This document shows, piece by piece, positions 22,608-29,099 of a stretch of 38,481 bases of DNA. Each line of letters starts with the position of its first letter. Position 1 is the first letter of the stretch. The DNA comes from Nonomuraea deserti (GTDB taxonomy: Bacteria; Actinomycetota; Actinomycetes; Streptosporangiales; Streptosporangiaceae). The stretch is from the NCBI RefSeq assembly GCF_004348685.1, contig NZ_SMKO01000083.1:1-38481 (forward strand). The letters are read 5' to 3'. The translations under genes and the position numbers were made by a program. Under the pieces are notes generated by a model that worked only from the letters and a program-made list of their open reading frames with translations, did no database searches and had not been told where the DNA came from.

Positions 22608-24226
22608 GGTGGATACGACCGCTCAGCGCGCGGGTCAGGGAGCCTGCGGAGGTACTGGGGGCCAAAGCACACGGCCTCGTGGCCCTGCACCGCCTGGGGT
22701 TGCCGGTGCCGGCCGGGTTCGTCGTCACCGTCGAGGCGTGTCGGGCATTCATGCGTGAGGGCCGCCTTCCCGCCGGACTGGCCGAGGAGCTCGCGATCGC
22801 CATGACCGGCCTGGAGGCCGCGACGGGGCGCCGGTTCGGCGGCGCTCAGGCGCCGTTGGCCGTGTCGGTACGCTCCGGGGCGAGCGTGTCGATGCCCGGC
22901 ATGATGAACACCGTCCTGAACCTCGGCCTCACGACCGAAGCGTCAGCGGGACTGGCCACCGAGACCGGCGACGCGCGGTTCGTACTGAACTCGCGGCTGC
23001 GGTTCCTGTCGAGCTTCGCGTCCGCGATCACGAACACCGACGTCCTGGGAGTGGCCGCCGGCCCCGGCGGAGCCCACGGGCGAGGGACAGGCGACGGGGA
23101 CGCACAGCTGATCGAAGCGATCGAGAAGCTCGTCCGGCAACGAGGGGGCCGGCCGATCCCGGACGACGCGGCCCGGCAACTGGAACTGGCGGTCGAGACC
23201 GTCTTCTCGTCGTGGGACGCACCGCGCGCGCGTACGTACCGCGAACTGCATGACATTCCGCACGATCTCGGCACAGCGGTGATCGTGCAGGCGATGGTGT
23301 TCGGGAACCGTGACGACCGCAGCGGCACCGGAGTCGCCTTCAGCCGTGACCCCAACACCGGGGAGAACGTCCCGTTCGGCGACGTGTTGTTCGGGCACCA
23401 GGGCGAAGACGTCGTCTCAGGCCGATCACGGACCCTTCCCCTGCACGAACTCGCCGCCCGGGAGCCGGCCGTGTGGACCGCCCTGATCGAAGCCCTGCGC
23501 CGGGTCGAGGGGCACTACCGCGACGCGTGCTACGTCGAGTTCACCTTCCAGGCCGGCGGGCTGTGGCTGTTGCAGGTCCGGCCCGGCCGGTTCGTCGGAG
23601 GCGCCGCCGTGCGCGTCGCGACCGAACTCGCCGACGAGCGCCTCATCACACGGCGCGAAGCACTGCTCAGGGTCTCGCCACACCACCTCCGGCATGTACG
23701 CACGCCCCGCATAGCGGCCCCGGCGAAGGCCGACATCGTGGCCCGGGGAGTGGGGGCCTGTCCCGGCGTCGCGGTCGGCAAGGTGGCGACCACGACCGAA
23801 GCGGCGGTGCGCATGGCCGCGGACGGCCCGGTCATCCTGGTGCGCCCGGAGACTTCCCCGCACGACATGCGCGGCCTGGCCGCCGCCACGGGCATCGTCA
23901 CCGGGCGCGGCGGGTCGGCCAGTCACGCCGCGGTCGTCGCACGGGCGATGGGAAAGCCCGCTGTCGTCGGCGTCACCGGCCTCGTCGTCGATGTCGCCGC
24001 CGCCTCGTGGGGAGCCGATGGGCGCACCGTCAGCGAAGGCACCCTCGTCACCATCGACGGAACCAGCGGCGAGGTGGCCCTCGGCAGCCCTCCCGTCTCC
24101 ACGGACGCGGCCGACGCCCACCTGCGCCGGCTCCTCGCCTGGGCAGACGACGTGTCGGGCGACCACTCCGAGCGCGAGGAGGCCCAGCGCCTCAGCGCCG
24201 CCCACGCCACACTTCGTCACCACTAG
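22604..24226 (+). CDS. PPDK-like protein: ATP-grasp plus phosphohistidine domain, no PEP/pyruvate domain
   Basis: A 540-aa protein related to pyruvate phosphate dikinase, which interconverts pyruvate and PEP. The ATP-binding part is clear: SVRSGASVSMPGMMNTVLNL at 88-107, QAMVFGN at 229-235, GVAFSRDPNTGE at 243-254, EFTFQAGGLWLLQVRPGR at 312-329. The swivelling domain has TGRGGSASHAAVVAR at 433-447 with the catalytic His441. A complete PPDK has about 870 residues; here the protein stops in the linker after the swivel domain (LRRLLAWADDVSGDH), so the PEP/pyruvate barrel is missing. The canonical LQTRxGKR is changed to LQVRPGR. It is coupled to the winged-helix gene by GTGA. It might pass phosphate to another acceptor, or act with a separate PEP-domain protein; both are inference. 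Confidence 0.88.
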   Translation: MRWIRPLSARVREPAEVLGAKAHGLVALHRLGLPVPAGFVVTVEACRAFMREGRLPAGLAEELAIAMTGLEAATGRRFGGAQAPLAVSVRSGASVSMPGMMNTVLNLGLTTEASAGLATETGDARFVLNSRLRFLSSFASAITNTDVLGVAAGPGGAHGRGTGDGDAQLIEAIEKLVRQRGGRPIPDDAARQLELAVETVFSSWDAPRARTYRELHDIPHDLGTAVIVQAMVFGNRDDRSGTGVAFSRDPNTGENVPFGDVLFGHQGEDVVSGRSRTLPLHELAAREPAVWTALIEALRRVEGHYRDACYVEFTFQAGGLWLLQVRPGRFVGGAAVRVATELADERLITRREALLRVSPHHLRHVRTPRIAAPAKADIVARGVGACPGVAVGKVATTTEAAVRMAADGPVILVRPETSPHDMRGLAAATGIVTGRGGSASHAAVVARAMGKPAVVGVTGLVVDVAAASWGADGRTVSEGTLVTIDGTSGEVALGSPPVSTDAADAHLRRLLAWADDVSGDHSEREEAQRLSAAHATLRHH

Positions 24227-24278
24227 CTCCGTCACCACCAGCGTGCCGGCCCAGAGCCATTCCATCCATGGGCGACAT

Positions 24279-24336
24279 GCGAGAGCACGGCACCCATGGC
24301 AGGGCCCGCGAGAGCACACCCGCCCATGGTGGGACC
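24279..24336. repeat. two copies of a 29-bp unit between convergent genes
   Basis: GCGAGAGCAC starts at 24279 and 24308. Each is followed by a CCCATGG core and a GGGMCCCGC end. The rest of the 157-bp convergent gap (24227-24383) holds nothing else that I can support, and no T-run terminator is seen. Confidence 0.6.
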
Positions 24337-24383
24337 CGCGGGAGACAGCCGGCTTTGTCGTGCGGCTTCTCGCACTCCGCCTC

Positions 24384-24971
24384 TCAGGGCCGGACGCTCG
24401 GCCCGAATCCGGTCCAGCGCAGCTCAGCCGGAAGGTGGCCCATGTCGTTGTAGAGCAGCACTGCCGGTGCCGCCCCGTCGTAATAGTCGATCGCGGTCAG
24501 CGCCGTGTTGCCGCAGCCCAGTCCCAGCCACCGCGCCGGCGGCGCGTCGAGGGCCTGCCGCACCAGCCAGGCAACCTGGTAGGCATGCGTGACCAGGACC
24601 TCGTGGATCTCGGTCTCGGCGGGGCGAGCGAACCGATCGATCAGGGCATTCGCGAGTCTCGCGCCCGCGGCGGCCTCCGCGGCGTCGTAGCCGTCGAAGA
24701 ATCCCGCCCACGCCGGCGGTATCTCATCCGGCACGTGTGGCACATGATCGATCAGCTCGGCCGCTTCGCGCACGGGAGCCTCCGGCAGATGCTCACCGAT
24801 GATCTCCGCTGAGCGCACCGCCCGGGGCAGCGGCGAATGCCACACCGCATCGACCGGCAGGCGGGCGAGCCGATCCGCCACCAGGTGCGACTGCCGCTCC
24901 CCCACGTCGGTCAGCTCGCCGAACGGGTCGGCCGCGCCGTGCCGCACCACGTACAGGTGCCGAGTCGCCAT
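24384..24971 (-). CDS. histidine phosphatase family protein (phosphoglycerate mutase-like)
   Basis: A 195-aa member of the histidine phosphatase superfamily. The RHG motif (VVRHGAAD) begins near residue 6, with the catalytic His in it. LPRAVRSAEII gives the second conserved Arg and VLVTHAYQVAWLV the second catalytic His. Substrate cannot be assigned. The ATG at 24971 has GAAGGGG upstream; an upstream ATG at 24998 has no such site. Two inverted repeats and a TAATAT box lie just before it, so it is likely regulated. It converges on the PPDK-like gene. Confidence 0.88.
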   Translation of the reverse strand: MATRHLYVVRHGAADPFGELTDVGERQSHLVADRLARLPVDAVWHSPLPRAVRSAEIIGEHLPEAPVREAAELIDHVPHVPDEIPPAWAGFFDGYDAAEAAAGARLANALIDRFARPAETEIHEVLVTHAYQVAWLVRQALDAPPARWLGLGCGNTALTAIDYYDGAAPAVLLYNDMGHLPAELRWTGFGPSVRP

Positions 24972-24984
24972 CACAACCCCTTCA

Positions 24985-25016
24985 GATGTCTCCAACATCC
25001 CGATGTCATGAACATA
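24985..25016. promoter_or_regulatory. pair of 15-bp inverted repeats upstream of the histidine phosphatase gene
   Basis: GATGTCTCCAACATC (24985-24999) and GATGTCATGAACATA (25002-25016) have the same GATGT-N5-ACAT(C/A) form and start 17 bp apart. They cover the -10 box and the first transcribed bases of the minus-strand gene. This looks like a repressor site with two bound dimers; the regulator is not identified. Confidence 0.6.
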
Positions 25017-25019
25017 TTA
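25014..25019 (-). promoter_or_regulatory. candidate -10 box (TAATAT) of the histidine phosphatase gene
   Basis: TAATAT on the minus strand is an unusually good -10 in this GC-rich window and partly overlaps the second inverted repeat. It would start a transcript with a leader of about 35 nt that includes a GAAGGGG ribosome site. The -35 region is weak. Confidence 0.5.
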
Positions 25020-25046
25020 GGGGAGATGCCCTCGAACGCCACCCGG

Positions 25047-25358
25047 TCAGCGGCCACCCCCCGGCGCGCCCGGGTTGAGCTGCGACTCCGCGTCGAACCC
25101 CGCCAGCTGTAACAGCGTCTCCAGCGCCGCCTGCCTGGCCTCCTCGACCGAGTCGCCCCGCTCCCCGAAGCACTCGGCCGCCACGTCGAGCACCGCCGTC
25201 AACACGGCCGCGTCGGGATAGGGCACGTCGACGAGCACCGTGCCGTCGTCTCCCTCCTCCCCCGGCGAGGCCAGATGGTGCCGCAGCAACCTCCGGGTCT
25301 CCTCAGCCATGGCGACCCCCAGCACCGCGGCACGCTCGAACCGCTCAGAAGCGATCAC
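25047..25358 (-). CDS. small acidic protein, unknown function
   Basis: A 103-aa protein, mostly helical and acidic. It begins MIASERFERAAVLGVAMAEE and has a middle segment TVLVDVPYPDAAVLTAVLDV and a C-terminal helix EEARQAALETLLQLAGFD. I do not recognise a family and see no cysteine cluster, membrane helix or DNA-binding motif. The GTG at 25358 has a strong Shine-Dalgarno (AGGAGGGTGA); the frame runs to 25484 but that part overlaps the repeats. It precedes the histidine phosphatase gene on the same strand but with the operator pair between them, so it is probably a separate unit. Confidence 0.6.
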   Translation of the reverse strand: MIASERFERAAVLGVAMAEETRRLLRHHLASPGEEGDDGTVLVDVPYPDAAVLTAVLDVAAECFGERGDSVEEARQAALETLLQLAGFDAESQLNPGAPGGGR

Positions 25359-25478
25359 TTCACCCTCCTGTCGCACACGTGTTCGGTAGAGAAGGTAGAG
25401 GGCGGCACCGACAGAATCCCCTACGCACGCGGCGATCGCCGCTCCACGGGACGGCGGTCGCTGCGCCCGCGAAACGGT

Positions 25479-25522
25479 GATCACTCCTCTGCCACGCTGC
25501 GATCACTCCTCTGCGACGCTGC
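25479..25522. repeat. two tandem copies of a 22-bp unit upstream of the ABC genes
   Basis: GATCACTCCTCTGCCACGCTGC at 25479-25500 is repeated at 25501-25522 with one base changed. A further diverged copy may follow to about 25544. The gap between the small gene and the ABC gene (25359-25638) otherwise holds GCGGTCGC motifs at several places and the leaderless promoter, but no convincing gene. Confidence 0.75.
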
Positions 25523-25626
25523 GGCCGCTGTGCCGCGAAACTGCGGTCGCTGCCCGGCGGGACGGCGAGCGGTCGCCTCGCGCGCACGGCGGCGGCCATC
25601 GTTCCGCGCAGCCCCGCGCCATTGGC

Positions 25627-25632
25627 TACGCT
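25627..25632 (+). promoter_or_regulatory. -10 box of a leaderless promoter for the ABC transporter operon
   Basis: TACGCT, 6 nt, then GTG at 25639. No Shine-Dalgarno sequence is seen. Confidence 0.6.
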
Positions 25633-25638
25633 CGAACG

Positions 25639-26262
25639 GTGCACGAGCCGATCATCGAAGTGACAGGCCTCTCGGTCGAACTGGGCGCCAATCCCGTGCT
25701 GCAGGACATGCGGCTGACCGTGGCACCGGGCGAGATCGTGGCGGTGGTCGGCCCCAACGGGTGCGGCAAGTCGACGCTGCTCCGCTGCCTGGCCGGCCTC
25801 CAGCCCGCCACGTCCGGCGAGGTCCGGGTGTTCGGGGAGCCGCCGGCCGACGACGCCCGTTTCTGGGCCCGGGTCGCGCTGCTGGGCGACGAGCCGGCCT
25901 GGTATCCGGGGCTCACCGCTCGCGAGCACCTGGAGCTGATGGGCGCGGTGCACGCCACGCCCCGCATGGCCGTCGACACGGCGCTCGACGTGTTCGCCCT
26001 GGTGGAGCGGGCCGACGCGGTGCCGCTGAACCTGTCCACCGGCCAGCGCCAGCGCCTCTGCCTGGCCGCCACCCTGCTCAGGCCGAGCACGCTGCTCCTG
26101 CTCGACGAGCCGGAACGCGGGCTCGACTCCGCCTTCCGTTCGCGCCTGGCCGGGCTGCTCGACGGCTACGCGGCCGAGGGCGGCACCGTCGTCATGGCCA
26201 CGCATGACGAAGACCTGGCCTCCCACGCCCGCCAGGTCTCCCCGTCAGGAGTCACCGCATGA
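25639..26262 (+). CDS. ABC transporter ATP-binding protein
   Basis: A 207-aa ATPase subunit. Walker A GPNGCGKST is at 38-46, the signature LSTGQRQ at 132-138, Walker B TLLLLDEP at 151-158, and the switch His is H189 (MATHDED). The usual Q-loop glutamine is replaced: the segment reads LLGDEPAWYPGLT (81-93). The short length and DEPAWYP segment fit small exporter-type ATPases (CcmA/heme-exporter-like or antibiotic-exporter types). The GTG start fits a leaderless mRNA; upstream in-frame sequence to 25477 is repetitive. It overlaps the permease gene by 4 bp (ATGA), so the pair is one transporter. Substrate unknown. Confidence 0.93.
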   Translation: MHEPIIEVTGLSVELGANPVLQDMRLTVAPGEIVAVVGPNGCGKSTLLRCLAGLQPATSGEVRVFGEPPADDARFWARVALLGDEPAWYPGLTAREHLELMGAVHATPRMAVDTALDVFALVERADAVPLNLSTGQRQRLCLAATLLRPSTLLLLDEPERGLDSAFRSRLAGLLDGYAAEGGTVVMATHDEDLASHARQVSPSGVTA

Positions 26263-27812
26263 CAGGCCCGCTCGCGTCCCGGATGCCGGGGTCCGAGACC
26301 GGCGTGCGGTCGGTACGCGCCTACCTGCGCTCGCGCGGCCGCGCCCCCGTGAGCCTGGCCGACCGCTACGTCACCGTGTTCGGGCTGGCGGTGCTGGTCG
26401 CCGTGGCCGGTCAGCCCGTCTCCACCTTGATCGGCGGCCTGGCCGGGGCCGCCGAGCCCGCGCGCATGGGGGCGGGCGTGGCACTGGTGGCGCTGGCCAT
26501 GGCCGGTTTCCTGGCCGCCGCGAGGGCGGCGGGGCCGGTGCTGCTGCCCGCCCCCGACGCGACCTGGCTGCTGCTCTCCCCGCTGGACCGGCGGCAGCTG
26601 CTCGGCCGCACGGCGCGGACGCTCATCACGGTGGCGGTGGTGGCCGGTCTCGTGCTGGGTCTCGGCGCGCTGGCCGTGCTGGGCGCGCCCGACCAGCTCG
26701 TGTGGCGGCTGCTCGCCGCGCTGGCGCTCGGCGTCTCGGCGGCCGTGGGCGGGATGGCGCTGGCGGTGCTCGGCCAGGCCTCCCAGTCGTGGCAGGTCTG
26801 GCTGACCGTCGCGATCGCCGCGCTGGTGGTGCTGGCCGTGGTGGCCATGAGCGGTCAGCTGCGTTCGACGCTGGCGATCGCGGCCGGCGCGCCGCTGTCC
26901 GCGGTCGCGGCCGCCGTCGCGGGCGGCGCCGTGCTCTGCGGGCTGCTGGCAGCGCGGGCGTGGGCGGCGCTCGGCCGGATCCCCGCCCGCACCCTGGTCA
27001 GCGCCTCCACCCGGGCTGGCCATGTGGCCGACGCGACCGTGACGCTCGATCCCGGCGCGCTCACCTGGATCGCCGAGGACAACCACTGGCGGGCCAGGAA
27101 ACTCGGCTCGCGCCGCTGGCCGTCGTTGCCCGCGCCACTCGCTCTGGCCTGGCAGGACTGGCTCCGCCTGGCCCGCAGGCCCCGGCGGCTGGCGACCATG
27201 ACGGCGACGGCCGCGCTGCCCGCCGTGCTGGCCCAGGCGGGCGTCACGCGCGTCGCGCTCTGGGCTGCCGTGCTGGCGGGGGCGCTGGCCGTGGCCTGCA
27301 CCGGCGTGTCCGGGGCGCGCAGGGACAACGACAACCCGGTCATGGCCCGGCTGATCGGCGTGGGCCGGCGCCCGGCGCTGGCGGCCCGTGCCGTGCTGCC
27401 CACGGTGCTGAGCGGCGTCTGGACGACCCTGGCCCTGGCCGGGATCGCCCTGATCGCAGGCGGCTTCCCCGGCACGGAGGCCGTGGGCGGCGGGTCGTGG
27501 TCGGGGGCCTGGTGGTTGCTCGGGCCGCTGATGGCTCCCGCGCTGGCGGCGGGGGCGCTGCGGATGGCCAGGCGCAGCCCCGTCGATCATTCCATGCCGG
27601 TGCTCGACACCCCGGGCGGCGCGATCCCGACCGGGCCGCTGATCTGGGCGGCCACGGGTCCGGACCTGGCCGTGCTGGGATGCCTGCCCGCCCTGTCGGC
27701 GCCGCTGGTTCCCGTGAACGGTCTGGGCGCCCTCCTCGCGGCCCAGGGCGTGGTGAGCGTGCTGGTCCTGGCGGGTTACGTGCTGCGCGACGGCACGCGC
27801 AAGGCAGGTTGA
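26259..27812 (+). CDS. multi-pass membrane protein, ABC transporter permease-like
   Basis: A 517-aa protein with about 12 hydrophobic segments rich in Ala, Leu, Val and Gly, such as VTVFGLAVLVAVAGQPV and GVALVALAMAGFLAAARAA. A cytoplasmic stretch in the middle reads LDRRQLLGRTART, and a second lies near WQDWLRLARRPRR. It resembles the DUF6297-type permeases that pair with a small ATPase in actinomycetes. It overlaps the ATPase gene (ATGA), which supports the partnership. Direction of transport and substrate are unknown. It ends 12 bp before the convergent GNAT gene. Confidence 0.8.
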   Translation: MTGPLASRMPGSETGVRSVRAYLRSRGRAPVSLADRYVTVFGLAVLVAVAGQPVSTLIGGLAGAAEPARMGAGVALVALAMAGFLAAARAAGPVLLPAPDATWLLLSPLDRRQLLGRTARTLITVAVVAGLVLGLGALAVLGAPDQLVWRLLAALALGVSAAVGGMALAVLGQASQSWQVWLTVAIAALVVLAVVAMSGQLRSTLAIAAGAPLSAVAAAVAGGAVLCGLLAARAWAALGRIPARTLVSASTRAGHVADATVTLDPGALTWIAEDNHWRARKLGSRRWPSLPAPLALAWQDWLRLARRPRRLATMTATAALPAVLAQAGVTRVALWAAVLAGALAVACTGVSGARRDNDNPVMARLIGVGRRPALAARAVLPTVLSGVWTTLALAGIALIAGGFPGTEAVGGGSWSGAWWLLGPLMAPALAAGALRMARRSPVDHSMPVLDTPGGAIPTGPLIWAATGPDLAVLGCLPALSAPLVPVNGLGALLAAQGVVSVLVLAGYVLRDGTRKAG

Positions 27813-27824
27813 TCCCTTCCGTGC

Positions 27825-28319
27825 TCAGGCGACGTACACGTCGCTCGGCACGCCCCCGTACGGGATCGTGCGGTCCTTGTGCATGCCCGCCTTCTCGGCC
27901 ACCTTCCGCGACGGCTCGTTGACCTCGCGGATCACCGCCACGACCGGGCCGCCCAAGCCCTCTCCAACCCGCAGCGCCGCCTTGGCCAGCTCCAGCGCGT
28001 ATCCCTGCCCCCATGCCGACGGCCGGAAGCGGTAGTACAGGTTGAGCACCTCTTCCCGGTCCACGACCGCGCGGCGCAGGCCGCCGAAGCCGAGCACATG
28101 CGACTCGCCCGTGCGGCGCACCGCCCAGTAGCCGAGCCCTCGCTCCTCCCAGTCGGCCAGCCACAGGTCCAGCATGGCGCGGCTGGACTCCACGTCGGTC
28201 ACGGGACCGTCGGGGTGGTAGACGCTCGTCCGCGGATCCGAGTGGATCTCGTGGACGGCGTCGAGATCGTCGGCGGTGACACGAGAAAGGACCAATCGTG
28301 CCGTCCGTACCACTTCCAT
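27825..28319 (-). CDS. GNAT family N-acetyltransferase (RimJ/RimL type)
   Basis: A 164-aa acetyltransferase. It begins like RimJ/RimL-type enzymes (MEVVRTARLVLSRVTADDLD). The GNAT acetyl-CoA loop appears as FRPSAWGQGYALELAKAAL (motif A, QGYA in the position of Q/RxxGxA), and VNEPSRKVAEKAGM is the conserved end. Substrate cannot be assigned; related proteins acetylate ribosomal protein N-termini, antibiotics or small amines. The ATG at 28319 lies exactly 6 nt from TACCCT, so a leaderless mRNA is likely; a longer frame to 28493 is not supported. It is divergent from the pair at 28378. Confidence 0.88.
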   Translation of the reverse strand: MEVVRTARLVLSRVTADDLDAVHEIHSDPRTSVYHPDGPVTDVESSRAMLDLWLADWEERGLGYWAVRRTGESHVLGFGGLRRAVVDREEVLNLYYRFRPSAWGQGYALELAKAALRVGEGLGGPVVAVIREVNEPSRKVAEKAGMHKDRTIPYGGVPSDVYVA

Positions 28320-28325
28320 ACTTTT

Positions 28326-28331
28326 AGGGTA
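28326..28331 (-). promoter_or_regulatory. -10 box of a leaderless promoter for the GNAT gene
   Basis: TACCCT on the minus strand, 6 nt (AAAAGT), then ATG at 28319. The only ATG among the six leaderless-type starts in this window. Confidence 0.65.
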
Positions 28332-28377
28332 GTCTGTACGATCGCTATGCAATTGGTATCGATCGATTGGCGATGCG

Positions 28378-28671
28378 ATGGACGTACCGAAGCTCCAATC
28401 CTCGTTGCGGCTCATCGCCCGCGGGCTGGAAGAGCTGGCCGCCGCGCTGGGCGAGCCGGAGTCGAGCGAGGACGAGCGGACGGCGCGCGTCATCGAGGAG
28501 TGGGGGCGGCGCGGGCTGACCCAGAAGGAGGCGTCGGCGCTGTTCCAGCGGCACGGGTTCGCCCCGCAGACGACGGGCGGCTGGGCGCGCGGCGACTGGG
28601 TGGAGATCGGCGACGACGGCCTGCGCTATCTCACCGCCCGATCACACGCCTGGCTGGAGGAGCGATCATGA
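28378..28671 (+). CDS. small hypothetical protein coupled to a thioesterase
   Basis: A 97-aa protein that starts MDVPKLQSSLRLIARGLEEL, a helix, followed by an acidic linker (PESSEDER). A segment WGRRGLTQKEASALFQRHGF could be a helix-turn-helix. The C-terminus reads GWARGDWVEIGDDGLRYLT. I do not recognise a named family. The ATG at 28378 has no strong Shine-Dalgarno and several nearby GATCGAT palindromes. Its stop overlaps the thioesterase start (ATGA), so the two are probably co-translated and may regulate or support the same step. Confidence 0.6.
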   Translation: MDVPKLQSSLRLIARGLEELAAALGEPESSEDERTARVIEEWGRRGLTQKEASALFQRHGFAPQTTGGWARGDWVEIGDDGLRYLTARSHAWLEERS

Positions 28672-29084
28672 CCTTTTCCGTGCGCATCGCCGTACGCGGC
28701 TACGAGCTCGACGGGCAGGGCCACGTCAACAACGCGGTCTATTTCCAGTACGGTGACCACGCCCGCTGGGAGTGCCTGCGCGAGGCCGGCATCTCGGTCG
28801 ACGACCTGTGGGACGACGGCATCGGCCCCGTGACCCTGGAGAACACCATCCGCTACCACCGCGAGCTGCGCGCCGGCGACGAGGTCGAGGTGACGTGCGC
28901 GTTCGAGTGGGGCGAGGGGAAGACGTTCCGGGTCAGGCAGGAGTTCAGGAAGCCGGACGGCGAGCTGGCGGCGGAGATGACCGGCGTCGGCGGGCTCATG
29001 GATCTCCAGGCCCGCCGCCTGCTCGACGACCCGAAGACCCGCTGGCGCGCGCTGGCGCGGACGCCTGCCGTCCTCGGCTTGTAG
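28668..29084 (+). CDS. acyl-CoA thioesterase, hot-dog fold (YbgC/4HBT type)
   Basis: A 138-aa hot-dog protein. The 4HBT signature is YELDGQGHVNNAVYFQYGDH (residues 11-30), with the catalytic Asp in the D-x-x-G-H-V-N-N context. The rest has the usual strands (IRYHRELRAGDEVEV, FRVRQEFRKPDGELAAEM). It would hydrolyse short-chain or aryl acyl-CoA; the true substrate is unknown. It overlaps the preceding small gene (ATGA) and ends 15 bp before the convergent lepA stop. Confidence 0.9.
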   Translation: MTFSVRIAVRGYELDGQGHVNNAVYFQYGDHARWECLREAGISVDDLWDDGIGPVTLENTIRYHRELRAGDEVEVTCAFEWGEGKTFRVRQEFRKPDGELAAEMTGVGGLMDLQARRLLDDPKTRWRALARTPAVLGL

Positions 29085-29099
29085 GGCGCCGCAGGGGGC

